The position numbers and the translations under genes were made by a program. The notes below the pieces were generated by a model. The model did not search any database. It was not told where the DNA came from and was given only the letters and a program-made list of their open reading frames with translations. DNA of 64,000 bases from Roseobacter sp. Its GTDB lineage: Bacteria > Pseudomonadota > Alphaproteobacteria > Rhodobacterales > Rhodobacteraceae. This document shows positions 18,508 through 29,005 of the stretch, piece after piece. Each line of letters opens with the position of its first letter. The first letter of the stretch is position 1. The DNA lies in NCBI GenBank assembly GCA_002731875.1, contig PCCY01000020.1:124001-188000 (forward strand), read 5' to 3'.

Positions 18508-19785
18508 TTACAGGTTCGGATAGATCGGGAACCGGGCGCACAGGGCTTCGACTTCGGTTTTAACCTTTGCTTCGATATCGGCATTGCCTTCCGCGCCGTT
18601 GGCGGCCAGCCCATCGACGACTTCGATGATCCAGTCGGCAATCTGGCGGAATTCGGCCTCTCCGAACCCGCGCGTGGTACCCGCAGGAGAACCGAGGCGG
18701 ATGCCGGAAGTGACGGTTGGCTTTTCGGGGTCGAACGGCACGCCGTTTTTGTTGCAGGTGATATGGGCACGGCCCAAAGCCTTGTCGACGATATTACCAG
18801 TGACGCCTTTGGGCCGCAGGTCGACCAGCACCACATGGGTGTCGGTCCCATGGGTGACTGTATCGAGCCCGCCTTTGATCAATTGGTCGGACAGGGCCTG
18901 CGCATTGGCGATGACCTGTTTGATGTAGGTCTTGAATTCGGGACGCAGGGCCTCGCCAAAGGCCACGGCCTTGGCGGCGATCACATGCATCAATGGGCCG
19001 CCCTGGATACCGGGGAAGATCGCGGAGTTGAACTTTTTCGCCAGAGCTTCGTCATTGGTCAGGATCATCCCGCCGCGGGGGCCGCGCAGGGTTTTATGCG
19101 TCGTTGTGGTGGCCACATGGGCGTGCGGGAAGGGCGAGGGGTGTTCGCCCGCCGCCACGAGGCCAGCAAAATGCGCCATGTCGACATGCAGGTACGCGCC
19201 CACCATGTCTGCGATCTCGCGCATGCGCTTGAAATCAATCTGGCGCGGAATCGCGGAGCCCCCGGCGATGATCATCTTGGGCTTATGCTCTTTGGCCAGT
19301 TCTTCGACTTGATCATAATCCAGCAGGTTGTCTTGTTTGCGTACGCCGTACTGGATCGCGTTGAACCACTTGCCGGACTGGTTCGGGGCCGCACCATGGG
19401 TCAGGTGGCCGCCGGCGTCGAGGCTCATGCCCAGGATCGTGTCGCCGGGTTGTAGCAGGGCCATGAATACCCCCTGGTTGGCCTGCGAGCCCGAGTTCGG
19501 CTGCACATTGGCAAAGCTACAGTCGAACAATTTGCACGCGCGTTCGATGGCCAGGTTTTCAGCAACGTCGACAAATTCACAGCCACCATAGTAACGACGC
19601 CCGGGATACCCTTCGGCGTATTTGTTGGTCAGAACCGAACCCTGCGCAGCCATCACCGCAGCCGACACGATGTTTTCGGAAGCGATCAGTTCAATTTCAT
19701 TTCGCTGACGGCCCAGTTCATCCGTGATGGAGCCGAAGATTTCGGGATCTGCTTCGGACAGGGGCGTTGTGAAAAATCCGGACAT
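18508..19785 (-). CDS. glyA: Serine hydroxymethyltransferase
   Basis: PLP enzyme interconverting serine and glycine with tetrahydrofolate, the main source of one-carbon units. 425 aa, family length. The PLP-binding stretch [16 protein letters not shown] carries the Schiff-base Lys, and the N-terminal [14 protein letters not shown] and YPGRRYYGG segments are canonical. AAAGGA precedes the ATG at 19785 by 8 bases. Divergent from nadK across 168 bp. No glycine riboswitch could be recognised in the leader. Confidence 0.98.
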   Translation of the reverse strand: MSGFFTTPLSEADPEIFGSITDELGRQRNEIELIASENIVSAAVMAAQGSVLTNKYAEGYPGRRYYGGCEFVDVAENLAIERACKLFDCSFANVQPNSGSQANQGVFMALLQPGDTILGMSLDAGGHLTHGAAPNQSGKWFNAIQYGVRKQDNLLDYDQVEELAKEHKPKMIIAGGSAIPRQIDFKRMREIADMVGAYLHVDMAHFAGLVAAGEHPSPFPHAHVATTTTHKTLRGPRGGMILTNDEALAKKFNSAIFPGIQGGPLMHVIAAKAVAFGEALRPEFKTYIKQVIANAQALSDQLIKGGLDTVTHGTDTHVVLVDLRPKGVTGNIVDKALGRAHITCNKNGVPFDPEKPTVTSGIRLGSPAGTTRGFGEAEFRQIADWIIEVVDGLAANGAEGNADIEAKVKTEVEALCARFPIYPNL

Positions 19786-19953
19786 GCGCGTTTTCCTTTG
19801 AAGTGAGGCCAGGGTTGGGGCTATCTAGCTGAATCCTCGACGGGGGTGAAGGTCGATTGCGCCACAACCGGCTTTATATACGTCAAAGCTGGTAGCCATC
19901 CGCAGAATGTGGTTCCTTTGGGCAAGAATATCCCTCATTGGAAATAGTTACCT

Positions 19954-20709
19954 ATGAAGATCGCTTTTACAGCCAGCCGCTCGGAAGTTGCTCAGGAGGC
20001 ACTGACAGCTCTAGCGGCACGTTATGGCAACGTAGATACCGCCCGGGCAAAAGTGATCGTCGCATTGGGGGGCGATGGGTTCATGTTGCAGACCTTGCAC
20101 GAGACCCAGGCGCTGGGAGTGCCGGTCTATGGCATGAACAGGGGTACCATCGGCTTTTTGATGAACGAATATGCCGAAGACGATCTGGTTGAACGTTTGG
20201 ATGCAGCAGAAGAAGCGGTCATCAATCCTTTGGTCATGGTGGCCACCCACGCGACCGGGAACACGTCCAAGGCTTTGGCCCTGAACGAGGTTGCATTACT
20301 ACGTGAAGGGCCGCAGGCTGCCAAGCTCAGGATCAGTGTCGATGGCCGCGTCCGGATGGAGGAACTGGTGTGCGACGGGGCCTTGGTGGCCACGCCAGCG
20401 GGGTCAACTGCATATAACTATTCGGCGCACGGGCCGATCCTGCCTATTGGCGCGGATGTGCTGGCGCTGACCGCCATGGCCGCATTCAGGCCCAGACGTT
20501 GGCGCGGCGCGCTTTTGCCCAAGACCGCGACGGTACGATTTGACGTGCTCGAGCCTGACAAGCGCCCCGTCATGGCGGATGCCGATGGCAACTCTTATCG
20601 AAATGTCGTGTCGGTTGAAATCACCTCGGACCCTTTGATCGAACACCGAATTCTGTTCGATCCCGGGCATGGGTTGGAAGAGCGTCTTATCAGTGAGCAA
20701 TTCAACTGA
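19954..20709 (+). CDS. nadK: NAD kinase
   Basis: 251 aa, short bacterial form. GGDG (39-42) with [10 protein letters not shown], the Asn-Glu pair in [10 protein letters not shown], and [16 protein letters not shown] for NAD binding are present. Makes NADP from NAD and ATP. The SD (GGAAA) is weak and distant. A terminator-like hairpin lies 60 bp past its stop, before csbD. Confidence 0.96.
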   Translation: MKIAFTASRSEVAQEALTALAARYGNVDTARAKVIVALGGDGFMLQTLHETQALGVPVYGMNRGTIGFLMNEYAEDDLVERLDAAEEAVINPLVMVATHATGNTSKALALNEVALLREGPQAAKLRISVDGRVRMEELVCDGALVATPAGSTAYNYSAHGPILPIGADVLALTAMAAFRPRRWRGALLPKTATVRFDVLEPDKRPVMADADGNSYRNVVSVEITSDPLIEHRILFDPGHGLEERLISEQFN

Positions 20710-20724
20710 AACCCTTGGCGTGGT

Positions 20725-20749
20725 GGAACCAAATACCGCTTGCCACGTT
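20725..20749 (+). promoter_or_regulatory. GGAAC-N16-CGTT motif upstream of csbD
   Basis: GGAAC at 20725-20729 and CGTT at 20746-20749 with 16 bases between match the consensus recognised by EcfG general-stress sigma factors of Alphaproteobacteria. CsbD is a general stress protein, which makes the match plausible. Against it: many Rhodobacterales lack the PhyR-EcfG system, and a terminator-like hairpin lies between this motif and the gene. Confidence 0.4.
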
Positions 20750-20768
20750 TGATTATACGAAGCGTAGA

Positions 20769-20789
20769 AAGCCTCAGAGAGGTTTTTTC
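20769..20789 (+). terminator. Intrinsic terminator after nadK
   Basis: AAAGCCTC and GAGGTTTT pair over 8 positions (one G-U) around an AGA loop, and the 3' arm runs into six T residues. It sits 60 bp after nadK and 30 bp before the csbD start codon. Confidence 0.65.
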
Positions 20790-20818
20790 ACTGGCTTAAT
20801 GATAAAAGGAGTTATGCT

Positions 20819-21019
20819 ATGAATTGGGATACAATTAAAGGTAACTGGAAACAGATGAGCGGTAAGGTCAAGGAAGAATGGGGCGATCTGACCGACGATG
20901 ATGTCACTGAAGCCGCTGGCGAGCGTGATCAGTTGGTGGGCAAGATCCAGACCCGCTATGGCGTCGCCAAAGATGAGGCTGAACGTCAGGTAGACACGTT
21001 CGCAGCCAAGCATCGCTAA
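20819..21019 (+). CDS. csbD: CsbD family stress protein
   Basis: 66 aa, hydrophilic and highly charged. The opening MNWDTIKGNWKQMSGKVKEE is the CsbD signature, and a helix-rich C-terminal half follows. In Bacillus csbD belongs to the SigB general stress regulon; the biochemical role is unknown. AAGGAG lies 7 bases before the ATG and a strong terminator follows, so it is a separate transcription unit, possibly from the motif at 20725. Confidence 0.95.
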   Translation: MNWDTIKGNWKQMSGKVKEEWGDLTDDDVTEAAGERDQLVGKIQTRYGVAKDEAERQVDTFAAKHR

Positions 21020-21034
21020 GCATTGGACTTACTG

Positions 21035-21063
21035 AAAAAGGCGGCCGCTATGGCCGCCTTTTT
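21035..21063 (+). terminator. Strong bidirectional terminator after csbD
   Basis: AAAAAGGCGGCC and GGCCGCCTTTTT form a perfect 12-bp stem around GCTAT. A/T runs on both sides make it work in both directions, for csbD and for the convergent prpE whose stop lies 17 bp beyond. Confidence 0.92.
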
Positions 21064-21079
21064 ACGTCTGCCACCCCGA

Positions 21080-22975
21080 TCATGCCTCTGCTGCGTACCC
21101 GACGGTTTGAAGCGACTGCTTGATTTCATCCAGCACGTCAGGGTCATCGATGGTAGCAGGCAGCTTGAACGGCTCGCTATCGGCCAGCTTGACGATCGTT
21201 GCCCTAAGAATCTTGCCTGACCGGGTCTTGGGCAGACGATCCACGACGAGGGTCAGCTTATAGGCGGCCACCGGGCCGATCTGATCGCGTACCATTTTGG
21301 CGCATTCGGCACCTATTTCGGCGTGAGGCCGGTTCACACCTTTGGAAAGACAGACCAGACCCAAAGGCACTTGCCCCTTGAGAGCGTCGCTGACCCCGAT
21401 CACCGCACATTCCGCGACGTCGGGATGGTTGGCCAGAACCTCCTCCATTGCGCCGGTTGACAGACGGTGGCCCGCGACATTTATCACGTCATCGGTCCGC
21501 GCCATGATATAGAGATATCCGTCTTCGTCGATCATTCCCGCATCGCCGGTTTCGTAGTAACCGGGGAAAGTGGTCAGGTAGCTTTTGCGAAACCGGTCTT
21601 CGGCGTTCCATAGGGTCGGCAAGGTACCGGGGGGCAGCGGTAATTTGATCGCGATCGATCCCAGGGTACCGGTCGGCTGGCGGTGGCCTGCTTCGTCCAG
21701 GATCTGCACGTCATAGCCCGGCATCGGCACTGTGGGAGACCCAAGCTTGACCGGCATCGCCTCCAGCCCGGCGGGATTGCCGGCAATTGTATAGCCGGTC
21801 TCGGTTTGCCACCAATGATCATACACTGGCTTGCCCAGCTTGTTCTGGGCCCAAACCACCGTGTCGGGATCGGCACGTTCACCTGCAAGATACAAAGCGC
21901 GCAAGCACGAGATGTCGTATTTGGCGATCTCCTCGCCCTTGGGGTCTTCGCGTTTGACGGCGCGGATCGCGGTGGGGGCGGTAAAGAAACTGCGGACGTT
22001 ATGTTCGGATATGATACGCCAGAAGGTGCCGGCATCAGGGGTTCCGACGGGTTTGCCCTCGAATACCACGGTCGTATTGCCGTGGATCAAGGGGCCATAG
22101 CAGATATAGCTGTGCCCGACGACCCAGCCCACATCTGACGCGGCCCAAAAGACATCACCCGGATCGACGTCATAGATGTTTTTCATCGTCCAGTTCAAGG
22201 CAACCAAGTGCCCGGCCGTTTGGCGGATGACACCCTTTGGGGCACCTGTGGTACCAGAGGTGTACAGGATATAGGCCGGGTGATTGCCTTGGACGGGGAC
22301 ACAATCGGCAGGAGCGACCCCGACCTGCGCGTCGTGCCAATCTAGATCGCGCCCCTCTATCATGTCGCATGGAGATTGTTCGCGCTGCAAGATCAGGCAG
22401 AAGTCGGGCTTGTGCCGCGACTGGTCGATGGCGCTGTCGAGAAGGGGTTTATATGCGACAATCCGGTTCGGCTCGAGCCCGCAAGAGGCGGCGATGATTG
22501 CCTTTGGGGTGCAGTCATCGATACGGACGGCAAGTTCGTTTGCAGCGAAGCCACCGAACACCACCGAATGCACGGCACCGATGCGCGCACAGGCCAACAT
22601 CTCTTCGACAGCTTCGGGAACCATCGGCATATAGATGATCACGCGGTCGCCCTTGCCGATTCCATTGGCGCGCAAAACCCCTGCTGCTGCGGCAACTCGG
22701 GTTTGCAATTCGGCATAGGTGACCTTGGTTTTGGTGCCGGTAATCGGGCTGTCGTGAATAATTGCGACTTGATCGGCGCGCCCGCTGGCGACATGCCGAT
22801 CCACGGCGTTGTAACAACCGTTCACCTTCGCCTCGGCAAACCATTCGTACAGATCATCGCCTTTGTCGTACAACGCTCTGGTTGGGGGCACGTCCCAGTC
22901 GATGGCTTTCGCCTGTTCCAGCCAATAGGCTTCGGGGTCGTCTTGCCAGCTTTTGTAAGTCTCGTGATAGCCCAT
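21080..22975 (-). CDS. prpE: Propionyl-CoA synthetase
   Basis: 631 aa AMP-forming ligase of the acetyl-/propionyl-CoA synthetase type. The opening YHETYKSWQDDPEAYWLEQA matches PrpE. The P-loop-like motif is YILYTSGTTGAPKGV, the adenylate motifs are HWWQTETG and YYETGDAG, and the hinge/catalytic Lys is in KTRSGKILR. Activates propionate to propionyl-CoA for the methylmalonyl-CoA or methylcitrate route. No prpBCD or prpR neighbour is present, so it stands alone. Acetate activity is possible. Confidence 0.94.
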   Translation of the reverse strand: MGYHETYKSWQDDPEAYWLEQAKAIDWDVPPTRALYDKGDDLYEWFAEAKVNGCYNAVDRHVASGRADQVAIIHDSPITGTKTKVTYAELQTRVAAAAGVLRANGIGKGDRVIIYMPMVPEAVEEMLACARIGAVHSVVFGGFAANELAVRIDDCTPKAIIAASCGLEPNRIVAYKPLLDSAIDQSRHKPDFCLILQREQSPCDMIEGRDLDWHDAQVGVAPADCVPVQGNHPAYILYTSGTTGAPKGVIRQTAGHLVALNWTMKNIYDVDPGDVFWAASDVGWVVGHSYICYGPLIHGNTTVVFEGKPVGTPDAGTFWRIISEHNVRSFFTAPTAIRAVKREDPKGEEIAKYDISCLRALYLAGERADPDTVVWAQNKLGKPVYDHWWQTETGYTIAGNPAGLEAMPVKLGSPTVPMPGYDVQILDEAGHRQPTGTLGSIAIKLPLPPGTLPTLWNAEDRFRKSYLTTFPGYYETGDAGMIDEDGYLYIMARTDDVINVAGHRLSTGAMEEVLANHPDVAECAVIGVSDALKGQVPLGLVCLSKGVNRPHAEIGAECAKMVRDQIGPVAAYKLTLVVDRLPKTRSGKILRATIVKLADSEPFKLPATIDDPDVLDEIKQSLQTVGYAAEA

Positions 22976-23257
22976 TTTATGCTCCCTCCCGTGATCGTAT
23001 GGGAATGTGGTATGTCACCGAAGTGGGGAAGGGCAAGGATGTTACGCAAAGCTGTGTCGTATCTTGCCGCCGAGCTAGCGCCATGTCGGATCTATTCGCG
23101 GGTGATTTTCACACCGCTGGCAAAAACTTGATCTTCGTCATTGTCGAAAACGTGCAGCAATGTCGATTTCCTGTCAGAAGTTTTCAAACCGTGCGCCATG
23201 GTTGGGGCAGAGGCGGCACACGGCGGCCTCTCAGTCTTTGATCAAAGGATGAAGACA

Positions 23258-23386
23258 ATGGGTGATAAGATCGCGAACAAGAAGAAGAAGGCCAAAGCGG
23301 ATGCGCGGCCAGCCAAGCCGGTGCCAAGCGTTTTGGCGGACATCAAGCCGATATTCGCTGCGAAAGGCGGTAAATCAGCCAAGTGA
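23258..23386 (+). CDS. Small Lys/Ala-rich protein, 42 aa, unknown
   Basis: Starts MGDKIANKKKKAKADARPAK and ends in a basic KGGKSAK tail. The ATG at 23258 has AAGGA 8 bases upstream; an earlier in-frame ATG (23249) sits directly on that SD and is less likely. A terminator follows 20 bp past the stop. Strongly basic and probably disordered, so it might bind nucleic acid; that is inference. The 282 bp before it, up to prpE, show no other gene. Confidence 0.6.
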   Translation: MGDKIANKKKKAKADARPAKPVPSVLADIKPIFAAKGGKSAK

Positions 23387-23406
23387 CCCGGTCTGATCAA
23401 TGAGAG

Positions 23407-23430
23407 ACGCCGCCACGGGAATGGCGGCGT
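23407..23430 (+). terminator. Terminator between the 42-aa gene and maeB
   Basis: ACGCCGCCA and TGGCGGCGT form a perfect 9-bp stem with loop CGGGAA, followed by TTAT. It separates two convergent genes. Confidence 0.8.
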
Positions 23431-23459
23431 TTATCCGTGCATCGACCTTCCGGCAGGGT

Positions 23460-25733
23460 TCAGCCGTAATGTGCCACTGGGGTGCCTGCAATGGCACCGA
23501 CGTTTAACAACCCGCGCGCGGTTATCGAAGGTGACACGATGTGGGCTCGATTGCCCATTCCCATCAGAATCGGCCCGACCTCCAGCCCTGCGCCTTTCAT
23601 CTTCAGAATGTTGCGCACCCCTGATGCCGCATCGGCGTGGGCAAAAATCAGCACGTTAGCGGCACCTTCCATCCGGTTGGAGGGAAGCAGACGACTGCGC
23701 AGTTCCGGATCCAATGCCGCATCAATGTTCATTTCGCCCTCGTAGCAGAAATCATGGTTCCCCTCGTCCAGAATCTTGAGCGCGGCACGCATGCGCTTTC
23801 CGGTCCCTTCGCCCTGGTTGCCGAACTGGCTTTGGGAACACAGCGCAATTTTCGGTTCAATGCCGAAGCGACGCACATGGCGGGCGGCACCGATGGCAAT
23901 TTCAGCGATCTGCTCGGGGGTTGGATGCAAATGTACCTGGGTATCGGCAATGAAAAGCGGACCGTCTTCGAGAATCATCAATGACAATGCACCGTGCGGG
24001 CGACGGCCATCACGACCCAGTACCTGTTCCACATAGTTCATATGCCACCGGAATTCGCCGAAGGTGCCGCAAATCAGGCTGTCGGCTTCTTCGCGGTGCA
24101 CCATCACGGCACCGATAGCGGTGGTATTGGTGCGCATGATCGCACGGGCGATATCGGGCGACACGCCGCGGCGCGCCATGAGCTGGTGATACGTCTCCCA
24201 GTAGTCGCGATAACGTGGATCGTTTTCGGGGTTCACCAGATCGACGGTTTCGCCAAGCCGTATCGTGAGTCCCGCTTTTTCGATGCGGCGCTCAATCACC
24301 TCGGGTCGACCGATCAGGATCGGACGTTCGCTGGTTTCTTCGACCATCGCCTGAGCGGCCCGCAGGACGCGTTCGTCTTCGCCTTCGGCAAATACGATAC
24401 GGCGCGGTGCGGCGCGCGCGGCTTCGAAGACCGGGCGCATGAGCATCGAGGATTTGAAAACCGAACTGTCCAGCTTGTGGCGATAGGCGGCAAGATCTTC
24501 GATCGGGCGGGTAGCGACGCCTGTCTCCATAGCGGCCGTGGCAACCGCAGTGGACACGACCCCGATCAAACGCGGGTCAAAGGGCTTTGGGATAAGATAG
24601 TCGGCACCAAAGGTCAGCTGTTCACCTTGATAGGCTGCGGCTGCTTCGGCCGAGGTGGTCGCGCGGGCGAGGGCGGCAATCCCGTCGATGCAGGCGATCT
24701 TCATTTCATCGTTGATCGTGGTCGCACCAACGTCAAGCGCACCGCGAAAGATGAACGGAAAACATAGCACGTTATTGACCTGATTGGGAAAATCAGAGCG
24801 CCCGGTTGCGATTATCGCGTCTGGTGCAACCGCGCGGGCCAGGTCTGGCATGATTTCAGGCGTGGGGTTGGCAAGTGCGAATATGATCGGGCGAGTGGCC
24901 ATTTTCTGAACCATCTCCGGGCTAAGGACGCCGGGACCGGACAGCCCGAGAAAAAGATCGGCATCATCGATCACATCATCCAGGTCGCGCAGGTCGGATT
25001 TCTGGGCATATTCGGATTTGATCGGGTTCATGTCGACCTCTCGACCTTCATAGACCAAGCCGTGGATATCGCAGAGCCAGACATTTTCACGTTTCACCCC
25101 GAGTTTCAGCAGCATGTTCAGGCAAGCGATGCCGGCCGCCCCGCCGCCGGTGGAAACGATCTTGATATCCTCGAATTTCTTGTTGGCAACGAAAAGCGCG
25201 TTTTTGACCGCCGCCCCGACCACGATCGCCGTGCCGTGCTGGTCATCGTGAAACACGGGTATATTCATGCGTTCGCGGCAGATCCGTTCGACGGTAAAAC
25301 AATCGGGAGCTTTGATGTCTTCAAGGTTGATGGCCCCGAAGGTGGGTTCAAGTGCACAGACTAGGTCAGCCAGCTTTTCAGGGTCGGGTTCGGCAAGTTC
25401 GATATCGAAGCAATCGATGTTTGCGAATTTTTTGAACAGGACAGCCTTGCCCTCCATCACCGGTTTCGACGCCAAGGCCCCGATATTGCCCAGACCCAAA
25501 ACCGCAGTACCGTTTGTGACCACACCGACAAGATTTGCACGAGTGGTGTACAAAGCGGCCGTTGACGGGTCGGCTTTGATCTCGAGGCAGGCTTCGGCGA
25601 CGCCTGGTGAATAGGCGCGCGCAAGATCGCGCCCGTTTGCCAGAGGCTTGGTCGCGCGTACCTCCAGTTTTCCAGGTTTCGGTAGGGCGTGATAATCGAG
25701 CGCAGCTTGGCGCAGGTTGGGCGCATCGGTCAT
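23460..25733 (-). CDS. maeB: NADP-dependent malic enzyme with phosphotransacetylase-like domain
   Basis: 757 aa. The N-terminal malic enzyme (about 1-430) includes [26 protein letters not shown] and the Rossmann segment [15 protein letters not shown]. The C-terminal Pta-like domain (about 430-757) begins near [20 protein letters not shown]. It decarboxylates malate to pyruvate with NADP. In long MaeB enzymes the Pta-like part is thought to be regulatory (acetyl-CoA sensing) rather than catalytic. Divergent from cdd across 230 bp holding repeat copy A. Confidence 0.95.
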   Translation of the reverse strand: MTDAPNLRQAALDYHALPKPGKLEVRATKPLANGRDLARAYSPGVAEACLEIKADPSTAALYTTRANLVGVVTNGTAVLGLGNIGALASKPVMEGKAVLFKKFANIDCFDIELAEPDPEKLADLVCALEPTFGAINLEDIKAPDCFTVERICRERMNIPVFHDDQHGTAIVVGAAVKNALFVANKKFEDIKIVSTGGGAAGIACLNMLLKLGVKRENVWLCDIHGLVYEGREVDMNPIKSEYAQKSDLRDLDDVIDDADLFLGLSGPGVLSPEMVQKMATRPIIFALANPTPEIMPDLARAVAPDAIIATGRSDFPNQVNNVLCFPFIFRGALDVGATTINDEMKIACIDGIAALARATTSAEAAAAYQGEQLTFGADYLIPKPFDPRLIGVVSTAVATAAMETGVATRPIEDLAAYRHKLDSSVFKSSMLMRPVFEAARAAPRRIVFAEGEDERVLRAAQAMVEETSERPILIGRPEVIERRIEKAGLTIRLGETVDLVNPENDPRYRDYWETYHQLMARRGVSPDIARAIMRTNTTAIGAVMVHREEADSLICGTFGEFRWHMNYVEQVLGRDGRRPHGALSLMILEDGPLFIADTQVHLHPTPEQIAEIAIGAARHVRRFGIEPKIALCSQSQFGNQGEGTGKRMRAALKILDEGNHDFCYEGEMNIDAALDPELRSRLLPSNRMEGAANVLIFAHADAASGVRNILKMKGAGLEVGPILMGMGNRAHIVSPSITARGLLNVGAIAGTPVAHYG

Positions 25734-25830
25734 GGCAGGTGGTTCCTTGAAAAGAATGGTTTAGCGTTAAACTATTTTTCAGAGTGCGCCAACCGGGCAT
25801 TTGACACAGGCGCTTCCTTGCGTGCGTTGA

Positions 25831-25891
25831 GGGGGCCAGCCCCCATCGTGGCAAGCCACGATTCCCCCGGAGTTTTATTGGCAAAATGAAG
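25831..25891 (+). repeat. GC-hairpin intergenic repeat, copy A (upstream of cdd)
   Basis: Hairpin 1 is GGGGGCCAGCCCCC (25831-25844). Hairpin 2 is ATCGTGGCAAGCCACGAT (25845-25862). A tail CCCCCGGAGTTTTATTGG, then CAAAATGAAG, follows to 25891. It lies between the divergent maeB and cdd genes, so no upstream gene reads into it in this orientation. It is 72 bp before the cdd ATG and may belong to the cdd leader. Confidence 0.85.
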
Positions 25892-25963
25892 CTGGGGATT
25901 TTATCGCTTTTGGCATCGCAACTTTGGGTAAAGGTTTTTATAGTTTTTACAAACGGGGGAAGC

Positions 25964-26359
25964 ATGACAGACGATCTACGTAAGAATGCCATTACTGTGC
26001 GGGCGAACGCCTATGCGCCATATTCGGATTTCAAGGTCGGAGCCGCGCTGCGTGGTGTGTCCGGCAGGATATACGTCGGCTGCAATGTCGAAAACGTCGC
26101 TTATCCCGAAGGAACCTGCGCCGAAGCCGGGGCCATCGCTGCGATGGTTGCCGCGGGCGAAACCGAATTCGTCGAGGTTTACGTGATTTCAGGTAACCCT
26201 TTGCCGGTGACGCCCTGTGGCGGGTGTCGTCAGAAACTGGCGGAGTTTGGCAAGGCAGGCGCAAGGGTTACGATGGGTACAACGGCAGGAGGCGAGGAGA
26301 CGATGACGCTTTTGGAGCTGTTGCCCGGGGCGTTTGGCCGCGCACATCTGGAGCATTGA
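25964..26359 (+). CDS. cdd: Cytidine deaminase
   Basis: 131 aa, short tetrameric type. Zinc ligands Cys in GTCAEAGAIAAM (with catalytic Glu) and the pair in TPCGGCRQK are present; CNVENVAYP binds the ribose. Deaminates cytidine and deoxycytidine. The frame is open 78 bases further upstream, but ATG 25964 is preceded by GGGGGAAG and begins TDDLRKNAITVRANAYAPYS like homologues. First gene of cdd-deoA-deoB-upp. Confidence 0.96.
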   Translation: MTDDLRKNAITVRANAYAPYSDFKVGAALRGVSGRIYVGCNVENVAYPEGTCAEAGAIAAMVAAGETEFVEVYVISGNPLPVTPCGGCRQKLAEFGKAGARVTMGTTAGGEETMTLLELLPGAFGRAHLEH

Positions 26360-26362
26360 GCA

Positions 26363-27667
26363 GTGAGTGCCCGCGTCATTCTTGCAAAATTGCGGCATCG
26401 GCAGTCACCCACCCGCGAGGAGCTTGTCTGGTTTGCGGCAGCGTTGGCCGATGGACGGGTCAGTGATGCGCAGGCCGGTGCCTTTGCCATGGGGGTGTGT
26501 CAGGTTGGGCTGAGCGATGTGGGGCGTGTCGCGCTGACCTTGGCGATGCGTGACAGTGGCCGTGTATTTTCGTGGAACCTGGACGGACCTGTGCTGGACA
26601 AGCATTCGACCGGTGGGGTGGGCGATTGCGTCAGTCTTGTTCTGGCCCCCGCACTGGCGGCATGCGGTGCCTATGTACCGATGATTTCGGGACGTGGTTT
26701 GGGCCATACGGGCGGCACCCTGGACAAGATCGAGGCGATCCCTGGGGTGAACTCTCAGGTCGATGAAGCGAAGTTTCGCCAGATTGTCATGCAAGTGGGC
26801 TGTGCCATAGTCGGTGCGACAGATGACATTGCACCGGCGGACAAGCGGCTTTACGCGGTGCGGGATGTGTCTTCTACTGTGGACAGTCTTGATCTGATTA
26901 CGGCGTCGATACTGTCGAAAAAGCTGGCGGCGGGCCTTGATGGGTTGGTTTTGGATGTCAAGGTGGGGAGCGGGGCCTTCATGAAGGACCTTGGCCAGGC
27001 GCGGGCCTTGGCGACCGCGCTGACCAAGACGGCGAACGCCAGCAGTTGCCGAACCACTGCGATCATCAGCGATATGAGCCAGCCTTTGGTTCCGAGTTTG
27101 GGAAACGGGCTGGAGATCGCCGAGGTGATGCGGGTGTTGACGGGACAGGTAATTGGCCCGGTGGTTTCGGTTTGTGCCGCCTTGGGAGGGGTGTTGCTGG
27201 CCAACGCGGGACTGGCCGGAGATGTCCAGACGGGTGCCGATGCCATTGTCGGTGCGATCCGGTCCGGGCGCGCGGCCGAAAAATTCGGCCATATGGTTGC
27301 CGAGATGGGCGGACCCCCGCAATTTGTCGAGAACTGGAGCCGGTTCTTGCCCGAGGCGACGATCATCGGGGAGGTGCGGTCGTCGGCAAACGGATATGTG
27401 ACCGCCATTGACGGGGAGGCGTTGGGGCTTGCCGTGGTCGCGTTGGGTGGCGGGCGCGTGATCGAAGGCGACCAGATCAACACCGCAGTCGGTATATCAG
27501 ACGTGGTGCGATTGGGGGCTCATGTGTCGCGGCGCGCCCCGTTGGCGGTGGTGCACGCCGTGCGCAATGCTGACGCTGAAAAGGCGGCACAAGCAATCCG
27601 TGCGGCGATCACGATTTCGCCCGAGCCCGTTACGCCACCTGATTTGATAGTGGAGCGCGTCGGCTGA
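26363..27667 (+). CDS. deoA: Thymidine phosphorylase
   Basis: 434 aa, starting with GTG 3 bases after the cdd stop. The signature [11 protein letters not shown] (about 73-83) with [15 protein letters not shown] (about 111-125) defines pyrimidine-nucleoside phosphorylase. It cleaves thymidine and deoxyuridine with phosphate to base and deoxyribose-1-phosphate. Its product feeds DeoB, the next gene, which overlaps it by one base. Confidence 0.97.
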   Translation: MSARVILAKLRHRQSPTREELVWFAAALADGRVSDAQAGAFAMGVCQVGLSDVGRVALTLAMRDSGRVFSWNLDGPVLDKHSTGGVGDCVSLVLAPALAACGAYVPMISGRGLGHTGGTLDKIEAIPGVNSQVDEAKFRQIVMQVGCAIVGATDDIAPADKRLYAVRDVSSTVDSLDLITASILSKKLAAGLDGLVLDVKVGSGAFMKDLGQARALATALTKTANASSCRTTAIISDMSQPLVPSLGNGLEIAEVMRVLTGQVIGPVVSVCAALGGVLLANAGLAGDVQTGADAIVGAIRSGRAAEKFGHMVAEMGGPPQFVENWSRFLPEATIIGEVRSSANGYVTAIDGEALGLAVVALGGGRVIEGDQINTAVGISDVVRLGAHVSRRAPLAVVHAVRNADAEKAAQAIRAAITISPEPVTPPDLIVERVG

Positions 27668-28860
27668 TGGCACGCGCATTTCTCGTTGTCATGGATTCGG
27701 TCGGCATTGGCGGCGCGCCTGATGCGCATGGTTTTTTCAACGGTACCGTTCCCGATAGCGGGGCGAACACGATTGGGCACATCGCTCAGGCCTGTACCGA
27801 AGGCCGAGCTGACGAAGGCCGTTATGGGCATTTAAACGTGCCGCACATGATGGCAATGGGCCTGGGACGGGCTGTGGAACTTGCAAGTGGCGTGCGTATC
27901 CATGGATGGGATCGACCGGTGACCGGTGCCTGGGGTGCGGCCACGGAGATTTCGCGCGGCAAGGATACGCCATCGGGGCATTGGGAACTTGCCGGTTTGC
28001 CTGTGCCCTGGGCATGGCATTACTTTGATGACGTTACGAATTCGTTTCCCGACGACCTGGTGGACCAACTCGCTTCATTGGCCGGTACCACGGGTATTTT
28101 AGGAAATTGTCACGCGCCGGGCACCGCGATTATCGAGGAACTGGGTGCCCAGCACATCGCAAGCGGATTGCCGATTTGCTACACGTCGGCGGACAGCGTG
28201 TTGCAGATTGCAGCTCACGAGCAAAGCTTTGGGTTGGCCAGGCTTTTGGATCTGTGCGCCCGGGTCGCCCCGGTTGTTCACGAGATGAAAGTGGGCCGGG
28301 TGATTGCGCGTCCTTTCAGCGGGAGCGCCGAAGCGGGGTTCGTTCGTACGCCGAACCGGCGTGACTTTGCCATTACGCCGCCCGGACCGGTTCTGAGCAA
28401 CTGGGTACAGGATGCGGGGCGGCGTACCTATGCGGTGGGTAAGATTGGCGACATCTTTTCAATGGCAGGGTTCAACGAGGTGCGAAAGGGGACGGATGCG
28501 GAATTGATGATCCACCTGAATGATCTTGTCGAAACCGCCGAAGACGGCAGTCTGACATTTGCGAATTTCGTGGAATTCGATAGCGTGTATGGGCATCGGC
28601 GTGATGTCGCGGGATATGCGCGGGCCCTGGAGTGGTTTGACATGGAGATCGGGAAGGTGATCGGCAAGCTGCGTGCCGACGACCTGCTTGTCCTGACGGC
28701 GGATCACGGGAACGATCCCACCTGGGTAGGCACGGATCACACGCGTGAGCGCGCGCCTGTACTGATGTCGGGGCGGGGCAGAGGCAGCGTGGGGCAGATC
28801 GGGTTTCGTGACGTGGCGGGGCTGATTGCAGGCCATCTAGGCGTGCCGGTCCGTCGTTAG
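27667..28860 (+). CDS. deoB: Phosphopentomutase
   Basis: 397 aa alkaline-phosphatase-fold mutase that converts (deoxy)ribose-1-phosphate to the 5-phosphate. The metal site is seen in [14 protein letters not shown] (N-terminal Asp) and [18 protein letters not shown] near the C terminus, and TPSGHWE carries the phosphothreonine. The start codon overlaps the deoA stop. deoC, the next enzyme, is not in the window. Confidence 0.97.
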   Translation: MARAFLVVMDSVGIGGAPDAHGFFNGTVPDSGANTIGHIAQACTEGRADEGRYGHLNVPHMMAMGLGRAVELASGVRIHGWDRPVTGAWGAATEISRGKDTPSGHWELAGLPVPWAWHYFDDVTNSFPDDLVDQLASLAGTTGILGNCHAPGTAIIEELGAQHIASGLPICYTSADSVLQIAAHEQSFGLARLLDLCARVAPVVHEMKVGRVIARPFSGSAEAGFVRTPNRRDFAITPPGPVLSNWVQDAGRRTYAVGKIGDIFSMAGFNEVRKGTDAELMIHLNDLVETAEDGSLTFANFVEFDSVYGHRRDVAGYARALEWFDMEIGKVIGKLRADDLLVLTADHGNDPTWVGTDHTRERAPVLMSGRGRGSVGQIGFRDVAGLIAGHLGVPVRR

Positions 28861-28866
28861 CGGGCA

Positions 28867-28927
28867 GGGGGCCAGCCCCCATCGCGGCATGCCGCGACCC
28901 CCCCGGAGTTTATTTGGCAAAATGAAG
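28867..28927 (+). repeat. GC-hairpin intergenic repeat, copy B (between deoB and upp)
   Basis: Same build as copy A: GGGGGCCAGCCCCC (28867-28880), a second stem TCGCGGCATGCCGCGA (28882-28897, perfect palindrome) and the tail CCCCCGGAGTTTATTTGG then CAAAATGAAG. It starts 6 bp after the deoB stop and ends 78 bp before the upp ATG. Compared with copy A, a T-A pair of hairpin 2 has become C-G, a compensatory change. Confidence 0.85.
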
Positions 28928-29005
28928 CAGCGCGAACTTGGGGAAGGTTGCGAAGCGAGGCTTTTCGGGGCAAGAGTTCAACACGTAATATGGAGAGTGC
29001 CCGTA

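Noticed and set aside
19786-19953. Possible glycine riboswitch in the glyA leader
   Set aside because: No paired aptamer architecture could be recognised in 168 bp shared with the divergent nadK promoter.
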